Positions 1 through 11,524 of a stretch of DNA of 64,000 bases are shown in pieces. Source of the stretch: Shinisaurus crocodilurus (taxonomy: Eukaryota > Chordata > Lepidosauria > Squamata > Shinisauridae); contig CM037876.1 in the NCBI GenBank assembly GCA_021292165.1, positions 36,291,075-36,355,074 of the forward strand. The letters run 5' to 3'. The notes below the pieces were generated by a model, which was not told the origin of the DNA, ran no database searches, and saw only the letters and a program-made list of their open reading frames with translations. The position numbers and the translations under genes are program-made. Numbering within the stretch: the stretch's first letter is position 1; every line of letters begins with the position of its first letter.

Positions 1-2290
1 AAATAAATTTTCATAGAGATGTTTAACAGAGCAATCCTATGGCTTCTCAAACTGCATCTGAGGAGCCATTAGAAGGTGCGGAACACCCACGCCACCCCAA
101 GGCCACAGACACAGCTACGAGCTTAGTGGCAGGAATCTGAGTGTGGATTTTTCTGCCTCTGTGCTACCCACACCCTTTGCAACCATCATGGAAAGCACTG
201 CAGTGTCTTCTCTTTGAGAACACAAGAATGTCCTTGGAAGAGGTTGGGGAGTATGAAAGGGGGGGATTCCAGTGGGCAGGGACGGGAGAAAGAAAGGCCT
301 GGATCTGCTCAATCCAAGAGCCTCTCTGTCACCGTCTCCACTCTCTACTTGGTGAGTCAGCTAGATCGGCTGAGAGGCCTGTCTAGCTGAAAATGTTTTC
401 AACAGAGGAATGGAAGGCTTTTAAGGCCTCCTCCCACCCTACCTGGCTCTTGAATGTTTGAATCTTTGCACTGCAATGCTAGAATTGCAGTGTTTAAAAG
501 TTCATGCCTAACATGACCCATCAAGCTCAACAGAGTGTATCAACTATGTATGACAGTCCTCCAAAGACTTGATAAAACTCTTATTTTCCTGCCTTCCTGG
601 GAATGCAAAAACAGGGGCTGTTAAGCACTTGGCAGGCCACAGTACACGTGGCTTAGTGAATCACAAGTTGTGCAGGCCTAGTTTAAACTGTATAAACCTT
701 GTTATGTATGCATTGGTACATTTCAAAGTCACACTGCAGCAGTGCAGCATGGGATTTAGAAACCAGATGTGATGAGACAGCCTGGTGTAAACAAGATCGG
801 AAAGAAAATATTGTTATGTAATATGCACTTCCAGCTGAGACCATGCGATCCCTTAGTGTCAGGTGGAGTTTCCCTAAAGAGGTTATTGGCCACAGGATAA
901 TTCACATTCCCAGATCTGAGGTCAGAGACAGCTTTCGGACCTAGGAGCTGGGAATCGGAGCTCCAACCCCACCCCACCCCCCACACACAGCCGGCATGGA
1001 AAGAACTGTGCCAGCTGCTCTCTGAGGTTGTGAAAGCGTCCTCAGGGAGTGGGTGGGGAGAGGAGGAGACTGGAGAGGTCAGAATATGAGCTATCCTGAG
1101 GTCTCCCCAGCCTCCTTCCCTCCCACTCCAAAGCACCTCAGCTAGATGGGCAAAAAAGCCCGCCCTGCATAGGAAGACCATAAGCCTCTGAGTCCAGGGG
1201 CTTACGAGCATCACTATAGGGTTGCGTCCAAGTAATATAAAATAATATAATATAGAAATGCAATTTAAAATAAGATCCATGTATAAATTAGCATATGTTA
1301 TGACCTATGGTCATACATTAAATGTATATACATTAATACTACAAACTAACATGAGAACACATCAAGATTCCTTCTAATACCAATTCAAGTTTTTCTGCGC
1401 TCATGTGAATGTAACCAAAACTGCACCATCCATGCACAAGAGCAGGGTATCAGCAGACTTGGAGTAACCTCAAGGTTTGCAGGGGTACAAAAAATCCTGT
1501 GGGGTTGTCCCCCCCCCCCCCAAATTCCAATGATAATTCAGTGGCACAGGATGTTGACAGGCTGAGGGGAAAAAATCCTGACAAATGGATGGGATGGGTA
1601 ATGAAATGGAGTGGCGGGTGTGTGTGAAAACCAGGTGGGATGGGGAATAGAATGAGAGTGGATGGACAGGAAGACAGAGGATGTACATGTATACAGAGAT
1701 AAACATGTATACCAAACCATCTTATTGTCTGGATAGATCATTTCTTGGTTCACACTGAGGAACTATATTAAAATGTTCCTAGGGACAGAAGTGAGAGTTC
1801 CCCATAAACATCAGTGAAGAAACCCAGGATTTTAATGTAGCCATGGTTGGGCACCAGTTTGTCTACCCCAACACCCCAAAATGTAGGAGCAAAGAAAATA
1901 GTTTCTGGTCTAACTCAGTGCTTATTTAGGTTAAACATTTTAAAACTAGCCCTGGTAGTGCAAATTCCAAAGCAAATCCAGTCAATAGTCCCAATATTTG
2001 AGGTTGAAAAGGACTGTGGCTGGGAGAGTGTGTCCTATGGCAACCCTGAATATAGTCTACTTTTAATACTGCAGGTCAGAGGTGGGACTGAAGCTGGTTT
2101 GGATTTCCAGTAAAAACAACAACAACACATACCTCTCAAGTTGCAATAAAGGTTAGGTCAATCTATTTAAATTGTCCCCTCAGACCTCCTCCCAGGCCAA
2201 ACCCAGCACTCACTTGCATCGTAGAAGCCTCAGGTTCAATTTACTTGCATGCAGACTGATTTGATTTTTAAGTGTTCAAAAACTAAAACA
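1..2290. other. No recognised feature
   Basis: I see no gene or assignable repeat here. Open frames are short and lack any family motif. There is a C-run near 1510-1520 and an A/T-rich stretch near 1235-1280. Old repeats too decayed to read by eye may be present. Confidence 0.5.
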
Positions 2291-3200
2291 AAATTTTTGC
2301 TCATTTATTTATTTATTGAAAGAATTTCTAGATCACCCTTCATCCTAACAGATTCTAGGGCAGTTTACAGTAATAAAAGTAGATTAAATAAAAAACATAT
2401 ATCACTTAATCTGTCATATAACATAAAACTGAGAGGCAACAAAACCAGAAAACTGTAGAGAGATAATAAAACCAATTTAAAATGCCTAGGCCAGTGTTCT
2501 CCAACCTTGGGTCCCCAGATGTTTTTGGCCTACAACTACTGGCTGGGGCATGCTGGGAGTTGTAGGCCAAATACATCTGAGGACCCAAGGTTGGAGAACA
2601 CTGGCCTAGGTAAATAAGGCATTAAGTATGCCTTGACCTGGCACCTAAAAGATTGTAATGCCTTTGCCAGTCAAACTTCCTTAGAGAAGGTGTTCCAAAG
2701 TCAGGGCACCAGTACAGAAAAGCCCCTCTCCTTTGTACAAGCATAATACACTTCACAAAATAACAGTACTTGGAGAGGGGTGTCATCTGAAGATCTTAAT
2801 ATCTTCAGGCAGGGTGGTATGAGAGGAGGTTCTTCCTCGGGTATTTGGGTCTCAAGCTGTTTACCGCTTTAAAAGTAAGCACCAGCACCTTGATTTGGGT
2901 TCAGGAACAAATAGGCAGCCAATGCAATTCTTTAAGAATTGGCATAGCATCAGTATGGCTCCACCTAGCTAAACCAGTCAGAATTCTAGCAGTTGAATTC
3001 TGAACTAATCGAAGCTTCTGAGTTGTCTTCAACGGCAGCTGCACACATATAATGCATTACAGTAATCCAACTGGGAGGTAACCAGAGCATGTATCACTAT
3101 AGCCAAGCATGTATCACTGTAGCCAGGAAAGAACACAGTTGGCCAACCAGCCAAAGGTGGTTGTGCATGGGTGCAGGCTACACTGAAACCTCCCACCTCC
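2291..3200 (-). mobile_element. L2-type LINE 3' end, degraded, minus strand
   Basis: A T-rich (TTTA)n start near 2300 is followed by sequence that on the minus strand ends a LINE. The minus-strand translation near 3035-3100 contains ALVTSQLDYCNALY, a signature of the L2/CR1-group reverse transcriptase C-terminal half that recurs in the better copy at 29.3-29.8 kb. The rest is out of frame and decayed. A hAT-like MITE (2492-2603) interrupts it. The L2 label comes from the motif; CR1-group LINEs share parts of it. Confidence 0.65.
2492..2603. mobile_element. Palindromic hAT-like MITE, 112 bp
   Basis: It begins CAGTGTTCTCCAACCTTGGG and ends with the inverse, CCCAAGGTTGGAGAACACTG, giving an almost perfect fold-back. 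Flanks GCCTAGGC (2484-2491) and GCCTAGGT (2604-2611) match at 7 of 8 bases, as expected for the 8-bp duplication made by hAT transposases. It lies in an L2-type LINE tail, so it is younger than that LINE. Relatives lie at 35892 and 46251. Confidence 0.85.
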
Positions 3201-3229
3201 ATAGGTTCCATAATAAAAGATATATACAC

Positions 3230-4420
3230 TCTTTATGCCAATCAAAATAATACTTTACTTTAGCTTCATCAAGAAAAGTATAAGGTTTCCAGGTAAATTA
3301 TGCAAGTAAGTTTAAACTTGTATCTTTTGGCCCTAAATCAGGATGTTTTTTCACGTTACAGTGCTGAAGATTACTGGACTAACATTTTTATAGGCTTCTT
3401 CTTCCAGGGATCCTTTGCTTCCTCCCACATTGGAAGAACCACAAACAGCACTGGACTCTTCTAGGTCTCTGCAAACATTCCCCCCACTAGATCTACTATT
3501 GTCACACCCAGAACTGGAACCAACATTTTTTATTCCAGTTATATTTTGTGTAGTGGTATAGTTGGGAATCATACAATAATTTTTTTCTTCACATAGAGGC
3601 AAAGTTTGAGAAATCCAGACTACAGTGCAGTGGGCTGCCAAAAAACATCAAGTGTCTCCCCTGTAACTCTACTAGGGTGAAATGTGGCAAGGAAAAAATA
3701 CTGTCTATGTTTCCACCAAGCCATGATTAGATCCTGCTAACTGCTATAGGATATGATGACAGGGACTAAGGGATACAATTTGAAGTATTGTATAAACACC
3801 CACTAAGGCTCAGCTGTAATGTACCTCAGCAATGAATCACTCTAAATAAAAAAAAGCATTACTTGTTCACTTCCGTTCTCCTTCCTCAATCTCCTTGGTA
3901 AGATTATCTGCAGGGCAGTAATGAAGGCCCGCATTAACCTTGTTTGGAGTTTATCCATCTTCAAAACAGAGGGGAAGAAGACGGCTGCATGCAAAGAACG
4001 TCAGTTCTGGAGAACATGCTGTATTCGCTGCTGGTATGCTGTCCTCAGTATTGTACAGTGTTTATAGATAGAAAGAGAGGGATCTATGAGTTACATTTTC
4101 CACTTGATTCACATAGCAATTTCCATTAACATGCCAAGAGCTAAACTCGAGTTTCAAGCAGAGACAGTTACAAGTAAATGCAAGCTATCTATAAGCACAC
4201 ATCAGCAAAGTTTGATAACACCTGTGGGAATCAGGATTTTTAGTGGTTTGCAGTACTTCGATAACCCATAAATATATGTATGTACCACTTATAACTAAAT
4301 TTATCCTTCTTTATGACATGCACAGCTTCTACTGTTTTCAGGGCCACTCACAGTCACATGAAGTAAAACAGTGGCCTGTAACTTTGCTATTTGGGAATCA
4401 TTATGGATGTGTTATAAAGC
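3230..4420. other. No recognised feature
   Basis: Mixed-composition sequence without a readable gene, tandem repeat or familiar repeat end. Short open frames show no recognisable domain. Confidence 0.45.
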
Positions 4421-4429
4421 ATTACAGCT

Positions 4430-5157
4430 CAGGGATCCCCAACTTTTTTGGACTTGTGGGCATATTTGGGAATTTGAGAAACTGCTGTGGCCACCACCAC
4501 AAAATGGCTCCCATGGAGGATGTGGCTAGTCATATAATGGCTGCTGTGTGGGGGCCTGGCTAGTCAAAAGAGATGGTGTGGGGAGAGAAATAGCAAGGCT
4601 AGAGGCTGGGAGGGGTGTATAATGAGGCGAAAGGACAGAGGGGAGAGAAAGAGCGAGGCTAGAAGTGGGGGAGAAACAGTGAAATAAAGAGGTGGAGGGG
4701 GAGAAATAGCAAGGCTAGAGGCTGAGAGTGGAGAGAAACAGCAAGATAAAGGGGTGAGTGGGAGAGAGCTAGGCTACGGGCTAGGAAGGGAGAGAAAGAA
4801 GGCTAGGGATGGGGAAGGGAGTGAGATAATGGGGAAAGGGGTTGGGTGAAGAAAAATAGCAAGGCTGGAGGCTGGGAGTGGAGAGAGAGGGGGAGGGGGA
4901 GGGGGAGAGAGAGAGAGAGAACAAACAAAGGGGAAATGGCTGTGTGGATGGAAGAAGATTGGGTGGAGCCAGGCAGCAACTCTTTCCTTCTCTTTCTGCC
5001 CGCTGAACAGCTGAGCAATGGCAGGTTCAGGAACAGGAAGGAGAACCTGGCACCCTAACATTTTTCAATTTTTTAAAATTAATAATTAATGGTTGAAGGA
5101 GGCAAAGAGTGGAGAGCTTCGCAGGCACCGCATTGGGGGGGCCCTGTATTAGTTGGA
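4430..5157. mobile_element. hAT-like non-autonomous element with internal GA-rich minisatellite
   Basis: The left end reads CAGGGATCCCCAACTTTTTT and the right end near 5140-5155 reads GCATTGGGGGGGCCCTG, compatible with inverted CAGGG...CCCTG ends. Between them, about 4565-4915 holds imperfect tandem units of roughly 55-90 bp carrying the core GCAAGGCTAGAGGCTGG and GAGAGAAA runs. I could not read a clean 8-bp target duplication, so the superfamily call is tentative. The open frames across it are products of the purine bias. Confidence 0.5.
4565..4915 (+). repeat. GA-rich minisatellite
   Basis: Variants of GAGAGAAATAGCAAGGCTAG recur about five times at irregular 55-90 bp spacing, ending in a GGGAGGGGGAGGGGGAGAGAG run near 4880-4918. 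It is the variable core of the surrounding element. Confidence 0.65.
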
Positions 5158-5159
5158 GC

Positions 5160-5538
5160 CAACAGCTTTCTCACTGCATGAAATGATAAGTGAAATGAGG
5201 TGAATGGAGAAGGTGGGTACAGTTAACATGCTCACCAACCAGTTTTTCAGGTTTATTGATTGCGTGGGTTTGTGGGGAAACGGGAGGAGAATTCCCTATA
5301 CATGGATGGAAAAACATATCTCATGGAAGACAGAAAGCTAGGATGTGATTTGGCCCACACCAAGGTAGTTCATTGTCTATTATACCTGGTACTTTATTGT
5401 TGCCATCAAAAATCACTGCTGCAAGATCAGGGCTCCAATGGCTACTAGTCATTATAGCTATGAGCTATATGTGACTTCAAGGATCAGAAGCAGCATGCAT
5501 CTAAATAACAGTTGCCTATGGAATAATCATGAGAGAAG
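5160..5538. other. No recognised feature
   Basis: Unique-looking sequence between the hAT-like element and a CR1 tail. No gene or repeat was recognised. Confidence 0.4.
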
Positions 5539-5539
5539 G

Positions 5540-5645
5540 CTATTGTGCTCATGTCCTGCTTGTAGGTTTCCCACAGGTATCTCAAATACTAGTAGGATAC
5601 TAGACAGGTTTGATCCAGCTGGGCTCTTCTTACGTTATGCTCATA
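5540..5645 (+). mobile_element. CR1 3' end fragment, plus strand
   Basis: Contains the phrases GCTCATGTCCTGCTTGTAGG and GATCCAGCTGGGCTCTTCTT, which match the terminal untranslated part of reptile CR1 LINEs; the same segment is better preserved at 40860-41015. Only the last ~100 bp survive. Confidence 0.6.
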
Positions 5646-5816
5646 TGTCCCATACGGATCCAGTGGATTGACCTGGGAAGTACCCATGACAGTACTAGGA
5701 TACTTCCCATGTAATCCAGTGGCTCCATGTGGGAACAGGACTTAATTCTTGCACTAACATGAAGCCCCAATTGCAAAGCAGTGATTTTCATAGGCAACTA
5801 CATTGCTTATCAAATA

Positions 5817-6076
5817 CAGTAATACCTTGGATTGCAAGCATAATTCGTTCCGGAACCGTGCTTATAATCCCAAACACTTTTATATCAAAGCGAGTCTCTG
5901 GCGGGCATGAGCGGGGCTGATTTCGACCCGCTACGCCCGCTCGAGGCGAGCAGTTACATCCCTACACTTGTATTGCAAGACGTTGCTTGTTTATCAAGTC
6001 AAAATGTATATTTAAAAAATTGCTCGTCTTGCAAAATGCTCTCAGACCAAGTTACTTGCAATCCAAGGTATTGCTG
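5817..6076 (-). mobile_element. Tc1/mariner-like MITE, copy A
   Basis: Inverted ends CAGTAATACCTTGGATTGCA and TGCAATCCAAGGTATTGCTG lie between TA dinucleotides (5815-5816 and 6077-6078), the target duplication of Tc1/mariner elements. It has no coding capacity. It shares its layout with copies at 10681, 42602 and 54704 and is inverted relative to 10681 and 54704. Unlike those it has a CpG-rich core at about 5888-5950 (GCGGGCATGAGCGGGG), suggesting a separate or less decayed subfamily. Confidence 0.85.
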
Positions 6077-6269
6077 TATGTAAGTGCTTGGAAGGGGTTT
6101 CTAAACTTACTTCAACTCATTGCCACCAGCTTCAAACTCAATTTATCTTACTGCACTAACACATCAATTCCAAAACTGGTTTGGTAGCAATGTAGTAAGT
6201 GTAAGTTGAGCTTTGAGCATCAGCAGACTCAAAGCCTCACTGCTTCATTATGCAGTCAGCTGCAGCACT

Positions 6270-6475
6270 GGGGAGCAGGGCATAGCTCCGTGGTAGAGCT
6301 TTACATTTAGAAGGGCTCCAGGCTCAGTCCTGGGCATCTTCAGTGAAATGGATCAGATAGCAAGTTCTGGGAAAGATCTCTTCTCGGAAAGCCACTACCA
6401 GTTGAAGTAGACAATACTGGGCTAGATGGACCAATGCCTGACAGGAACACCATTTCTTATGGGTTGTGTGATTCT
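6270..6475 (+). mobile_element. tRNA-derived SINE, plus strand
   Basis: The head GGGCATAGCTCCGTGGTAGA resembles an A box and the following GGCTCAGTCCTGGGCATC resembles a B box, so it derives from a tRNA gene. The body includes GACAATACTGGGCTAGATGG and GACCAATG, also present in the copy at 49835-50020. The damaged boxes and missing cloverleaf make a working tRNA unlikely. Confidence 0.7.
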
Positions 6476-6479
6476 GCAA

Positions 6480-7038
6480 CATTTGTTCCCAAATAATTTG
6501 TGTGCTTCCAAATGGAGGGCTCCTAGTGCTAATGCTCAAAATGCATTGTGCAGTTATTCTGTCTTTTCTTCCTAAACAGATTTTTTTCTGGTAAGAAAAA
6601 ACCCAGAAGAAGTGGTGGGAAAACATGGGAGGGCTACAAACCAAAGGTACTGTCTGGACCCCCACATACAATTCTGCAGTTGCAGAATAAAGCTTCATCT
6701 GGAAGCACCTCCAAAATATTAGTGATGTATAATTCCACAAATTGGAATTGTCTGCAGAAGAAGAAGGTGCTCAACTAAGAAAAGAATAGTTATCTGGTCC
6801 TCACTGGGGATTTCCTTCTAACATAAAATAATATCAACACAATTACTCATTCACTGAACTGGAACATTCATTTTATTATGAGGTGAACAAAATTAAATAC
6901 AAATATAAACAGAAAGCCTCGTGGGTTCGCTGTGTCATTACAATATTGCTTCACTTTGTAGGAACAAGATATAAAAGAAACACATAAAATCAATGAAGAA
7001 TTTTTTCATAAAGTAACATAGTACACTTCATAACTTCT
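6480..7038. other. No recognised feature
   Basis: AT-rich sequence between two SINEs. No gene or repeat was recognised. Confidence 0.4.
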
Positions 7039-7039
7039 A

Positions 7040-7240
7040 TGAAAGTTGAACTAGGACTGGGGAGACCTGGGTTCAAATCTCCTCAGCCATGAAGCTCACC
7101 AGGTGACCTTGGGCAGTCATTCTCTCTCAGCCTAACCTACCTCACAGGGTTGTTGTGTGGATAAACTTGGGAATAAACTTTTGAGCTCCATGGAGGAAAG
7201 GTGGGGTATATATGCAATAACTATATAAATATAATCATAT
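7040..7240 (+). mobile_element. tRNA-headed SINE (Sauria-SINE-like), plus strand
   Basis: The segment carries GAGACCTGGGTTCAAATCTC (B-box region), AGCTCACCAGGTGACCTTGG, CCTAACCTACCTCACAGGGT and the 3' part GGAGGAAAGGTGGGGTATAT. This order matches the SINE class that in lizards shares its tail with a BovB/RTE LINE, which would supply the reverse transcriptase. The family name is from memory. The 5' head is truncated or decayed. Confidence 0.65.
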
Positions 7241-7244
7241 GCAA

Positions 7245-8134
7245 AGGAGCAAACTACATTCTACACCGATGTCTGTGTAACTTTTCCCCAATTTTTTTTA
7301 TTGATAACGCAGCTGCTGAATGGTGCAATCAGGAAAGGTGGGTGGAGAAGGATGCTTAATCCTTCAAACGGTTTTTGCCCCTACAGAAAAAAAACATATT
7401 GGATCCCTTTGGGGAGAAGAGAAATTTCAAGAGGATAATCTGGCTGGCAGTGTAAGGGTTGAGCATCCCTCCCTACCAGACCTTCCTCTGCTCCTCATTT
7501 CAGCCTCTACTTGCTGCTTTTCATTCAAAAAAAATACTGGAGGGAGAGTTACCTGGAACTCCATGGAACGAACATACAGTCTGCCCCTATCCTGACAGAG
7601 AACAAATCCCTGCACAATAAAATGTCCAAGAGCCAAAAAGAGTTGTTATTCATGCCTTGAGGGATTTTTCAGGTATGCAACTAGTAACACACTTCTTTGG
7701 AACCTGGCTTTTATGTTTTATGCCTAATGGTTCTTGCTTCAGATTCCAAAATTATTTTGAAAATGACAAGAAAAGCTTTCACAAATCAACCACAATATTC
7801 TCTCTACTCCCCCTCTCCACACAAAACTGAGGAGGAATACACAGAATACAAGTTGTCCTGAGCAGGAAAAAATATATTGTTGACTGTACTCCCCAATACT
7901 TCAACACATGTAACTGATGTTGATGAAAATGTTTTGGGTTGGTTTTTTTTTTCCCCATTACAGGGTATCAAAGGGTTTTGTAAACCGATGCCTTCCTCAC
8001 TGTCTTCCATACAGAGAAAAGGAATTGAAGAAGTAGACAGGTGGATCTGTTAAGTGGAAGACTTTGATGCCACTGCATGACTAATGGATACAGCAATAAA
8101 AAAATCTAATCCAGTAAAGTCTGTAATCTATTTA
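7245..8134. other. No recognised feature
   Basis: No gene or named repeat was read. There are short A and T runs near 7385 and 7945. Confidence 0.4.
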
Positions 8135-8135
8135 G

Positions 8136-8158
8136 CACACACACACACACACACACAC
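8136..8158. repeat. (CA)n microsatellite
   Basis: An uninterrupted CA dinucleotide tract of about 11 units. Confidence 0.95.
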
Positions 8159-8203
8159 CTTTGCAAAGAGAACACCACCACTTCATGATGCAACACTATA
8201 ATG

Positions 8204-8339
8204 CAGCCTTCCCCAACCTGATGACCCACAGGTGTTTTGGGCTACAACTCCCATCATTCCTGACCATTGGCCATGCTGACTGGGGCTCATGGGAATTGAA
8301 GTCCAAAATATTTGGAGGGCACTGGGTTGGGAAAGGCTG
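8204..8339. mobile_element. Palindromic hAT-like MITE, 136 bp
   Basis: Ends CAGCCTTCCCCAACCTGATG and GGTTGGGAAAGGCTG are inverted, and the centre contains TGGCCATGCTGACTGGGGCT. It is flanked by a perfect 8-bp duplication CTATAATG (8196-8203 and 8340-8347), diagnostic of hAT-type transposition. The same family forms the outer element at 34824-35311 and lies at 62872-62998. Confidence 0.92.
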
Positions 8340-8490
8340 CTATAATGGAATAATCTGATCAGAATAAAAAAATATCAGTAAGAATTGAGCAGCTGATAAT
8401 ATATTGTACATCACTACGCATTCTGTTGAGGAGATTTTGGTATTGTTACATACTTCTGGGGTAGAAACTATTACTACATGGGCCTGCATT

Positions 8491-9175
8491 AGAATCATAG
8501 ACCTAGTTTGCACATGATGACAAACCCTGGTTTAATTAACCATGGTTTGCTGGGTTGTCATTATGTGTGTACCTGTAACTGTAGGTTAACTATGGGTTGT
8601 TAACCACAAACAACCCATGAAGATAACTCATAGTTTGTTGTTGGGTTGTGAACTATGGATTGTTTAAACCATGGGTTGCCATTACATGCAAACCCAGAAT
8701 TGTGGGCTGTTCATGGGTTGTTTAGCCAGGCTACAGAGGCAGCGGGCAAGAGTGGTTAAAAAAAAACCCCAACCTCTTAACATGCCAGTACTGCAGTGCC
8801 ACAAAGGCATTTGGGAGTCAGGGAGGGAGCAGACGAAGGAGGAGGGAAACAAACAACCCAGGGACTGAGAAAAAAAACCATGGTTTGTTCAATTGTCCAC
8901 CAGACAAACCCTGGATAGGGTAACAAACTGTGGTTTAAATAACATTACATGAAAACCAGGCCATTGAGTTTAATAGTGCTACATGCAAACCAGGCCATTT
9001 GAGTTAGAAGGAACTTGGATATCATCTAATCCAACCCCCTACTCAATGCATGGTCTGCAATGCAGAATACAACTACAGCATCCCTGACAGATGGTCCTCC
9101 AGCCACTGCTTAAATATTGCCACCAAAGACCTCACCACCCCTAGAGTTAAACTCTTTCGTTATCAAACAGCTCTT
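8491..9175 (-). mobile_element. CR1 3' end, minus strand, split by a MITE
   Basis: AGAATCATAG at 8491-8500 is the inverted CR1 3' terminal repeat. The continuation, TTTGAGTTAGAAGGAACTTG and then ATCTAATCCAACCCCCTACT, resumes at about 8997. The intervening 0.5 kb is a MITE complex (8502-8996). Sequence to about 9175 resembles CR1 terminal coding and untranslated DNA but is more diverged than the copies at 44396 and 53709. Confidence 0.65.
8502..8996. mobile_element. AACCATGGTT-rich MITE inside a CR1 end
   Basis: The left end CCTAGTTTGCACATGATGAC and the right end near 8940-8962 (ACATGAAAACCAGGCC) are inverted versions of one terminal sequence. Subterminal and internal AACCATGGTTTG and GGGTTGT motifs repeat in both orientations. 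A second terminal scrap (8971-8996, ACATGCAAACCAGGCC) follows after ATTGAGTT. There is no coding capacity. The many subterminal repeats suggest a hAT-type transposase, but I could not read an 8-bp duplication with confidence. Confidence 0.6.
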
Positions 9176-9179
9176 TTCA

Positions 9180-10363
9180 CTTAGATATTTCTAGCACTAT
9201 GTTTAAACAGTGCTTTTATTCTGACTCATGACTGAAAGCCATGATGTGAGGATCTCCTTCTAATATTCTTCCTGATTACTTTACCAAAAGGAATCATCTA
9301 CCACAGTAATAAAAAATAAAAAATAAAAGGTTCTATTCTGTTATTCTGCAGTTTTAGCCCCAATTTTTTTTTAAAAAAAAAAGTCAGTTTATGATTAATC
9401 ATTGATACAGTTCCATCAATTTTAACAAAGATATTCATTATTAATATTTATATGCCACTGTCAATTTCACCACAAAAATGTGCATTTTCATCTGGTTTGT
9501 CAATATTTAAGTCAAATTATATATTCATTATCTTGCCAGGCATATGACAAGATACAAAATACTGACATTCTAACAGGCAATTATTAAGACCCAGTTGAGC
9601 CACTATTCTTTGTTACCCATACCTTAAGAATGCGCACAATACCTTGGTTCAGGATTCCCTACACACTATACTGGTCAGACATAATTGACCAAAGTTCAAT
9701 AGTCAAACTTACTGTGGTCAAAGGGGCACTTTGAAAACTATGCGTGTTGCAGGTTGGGCAGCCTGCTCAAGTATAAACGGCCCATTCCAGTGCTGCAGGC
9801 AATAACATCTACCCCTACAGTGTCCAAATGGGAAGATTAACACTGGGGCAACAATTAGAAGTAATGTGACAAAAGTATCTCCTCCTCAGTAACCAATTGT
9901 TGATTTCTGGTAATTAGAGCACCCTTGCCATTTGCCAAATCAACCACAAGGGTGAGGACTTATGTGCACCACCAGATTTTAGAGACCTCAGCCACCGTTG
10001 TCCTTGAATAATTTGCTAACCTTGATGTTCATGGACATTCACAGTGTATACAGGGCTACCTAAGAAAGGATGCCTGAGAGACTTGGAAGACATGGACTGG
10101 CTCAGCAGGCATGATTGTGCCTTTAACCCTCCTCAGGCAGGGTGGCTGCCCACAGCAGGCAAGACTCCCTGCCTGAGGAACTGTGACAGGAGTCCTTAGG
10201 CACTGACTAGGCTGTGGCCTTATCTTGAGCTCAGGCTCAGGTAATGGCCTTACTGGGGTTTTGTTCCATGCTTCTTCACCCTCCTATTTTATGTGCGAGC
10301 ATATGCACATGCCGTTGGCTTCTCCCCTGTTTGGAGATCTTTGGGCCCCTCTTTCTTTCATTT
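9180..10363. other. No recognised feature
   Basis: Mostly AT-rich. A short T/A run at 9365-9382 is the only low-complexity tract. No gene or assignable repeat was seen. Confidence 0.4.
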
Positions 10364-10365
10364 TT

Positions 10366-10480
10366 AAAAACAATTTTTATGAATGTCTGCAAACACCAGG
10401 GTTGCCCCCAAACCTGCTGATTCATAAAAACAATTTTTATGAATTTCTGCAAACACCAGGGTTGCCCCCAAACCCTCTTG
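10366..10480 (+). repeat. Two-copy tandem duplication, 60-bp period
   Basis: The unit beginning AAAAACAATTTTTATGAATG occurs at 10366 and again 60 bases later (AAAAACAATTTTTATGAATT). Each copy continues with CTGCAAACACCAGGGTTGCC. Only about one mismatch separates them over ~49 bases, so the duplication is recent. Confidence 0.9.
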
Positions 10481-10680
10481 TGCATGGGTGGTGTTGCCAT
10501 TTTGGCTATATAAGCATCAGCACATCATGTGACATTGGGAAATAGAGCTAATTATAGTATAAGATTTCTCTCTCTCTTTCTCTGACATGTTGCTATTCAA
10601 ATAATTGTTTCCATTTTCTCTCCAGAAAAGCCACCCCTGGACCACCTAACATAACCAGCAGCATGGAGCTAATTAATATA

Positions 10681-10927
10681 CAGTAATACCTTGGATTGCA
10701 AGTAACTTGGTTTGAGAGCGTTTTGCAAGACAAGCAAATTTTAAAATATTTATTTATTTATTTACTTGATATACAAGTGATGTCTTGCAATACAAGTACT
10801 GTAGTACAGCTTAAATTAAAAATCTCTGTACAAATTTTTTTGGGGGAATTTCGTTTTGATATAAGAGTGTTTTGGATTACAAGCAGGTTTCCGGAACGAA
10901 TTATGCTCTCAATCCAAGGCATGACTG
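10681..10927 (+). mobile_element. Tc1/mariner-like MITE, copy B
   Basis: Starts CAGTAATACCTTGGATTGCA and ends CAATCCAAGGCATGACTG, flanked by TA at 10679-10680 and 10928-10929. Internal phrases CAAGACAAGCAAATTTT, ATACAAGTACTGTAGTAC and CGGAACGAATTATGCT match copies A, C and D. It is non-coding and depends on an unseen transposase. Confidence 0.9.
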
Positions 10928-11129
10928 TATCTGTACGAATACCCAGCATATAGCCATCTAATTTAGTACCAATGACTCTGCCAAACTACCAGCACAGAGA
11001 AATTAGGAATTGTAGTTAAATAACAACAGAGGTTTGACAAAGAGAAAGAAATTAGTTAGCTAATATTCCCTAGGGAAAGTATCAGGCTCTGACACTATTA
11101 TGCAACTGTGGAGTTTCCTCTCCCTCTTT

Positions 11130-11290
11130 CTCCACCTTTATTTATTTGTTTATTATGTATTTATCTGAAATATTTTTATGCCACTCCTCAGCCAAAAAGG
11201 CTCCCTGGGCGGCCTACATATAATCAATTAAACAAGACAGTCCCTGACCGCAGTCTTACAGTCTGAAAAGTCAAAACACACAAGGAAAAA
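11130..11290 (-). mobile_element. LINE or SINE 3' tail, minus strand, degraded
   Basis: TTATTTATTTGTTTATT followed by TATGCCACTCCTCAGCC and CTCCCTGGGCGGCCTACATA resembles the antisense 3' tail shared by several reptile LINEs and their SINEs. The family is not resolved. Confidence 0.4.
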
Positions 11291-11433
11291 GGAATGGGGG
11301 AGGGGAGAGGGGGTGGGGAATAATTCTTTCAGTAGAGCTAGAAGACTGGCCCTGTTCCCCCTCCCATCTCCACCATCCCTTGACACATCTAAAAAATGTA
11401 ATGGAAGCTATTATGCAACCAGATATCAGGAAG

Positions 11434-11523
11434 TTTTGAACTGTATCCAATGTTATCCTAATTTAAGTCCCATCCATTTCAATGGGTCTACTCTCAGTAG
11501 AATTAACAATGGATAGGATACAC
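11434..11523. mobile_element. GCAATCCTA-type palindromic element, diverged
   Basis: Carries TTATCCTAATTTAAGTCCCA, CCATTTCAATGGGTCTACTC and the inverted end GGATAGGATACA. It matches the layout of the clearer copies at 13329, 31736 and 44990, with several differences. Confidence 0.55.
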
Positions 11524-11524
11524 C

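Noticed and set aside
756..1280. 174-codon open frame on the minus strand
   Set aside because: No domain, signal peptide, codon pattern or splice context; composition is arbitrary and the frame runs through unrelated-looking sequence.
4774..5061. Pro/Ser-rich open frames on the minus strand
   Set aside because: They come from the GA-rich minisatellite and appear in several frames at once.
6270..6330. tRNA gene
   Set aside because: A- and B-box-like words are present, but they head a SINE, the cloverleaf is broken, and the body and tail match another SINE copy at 49.8 kb.
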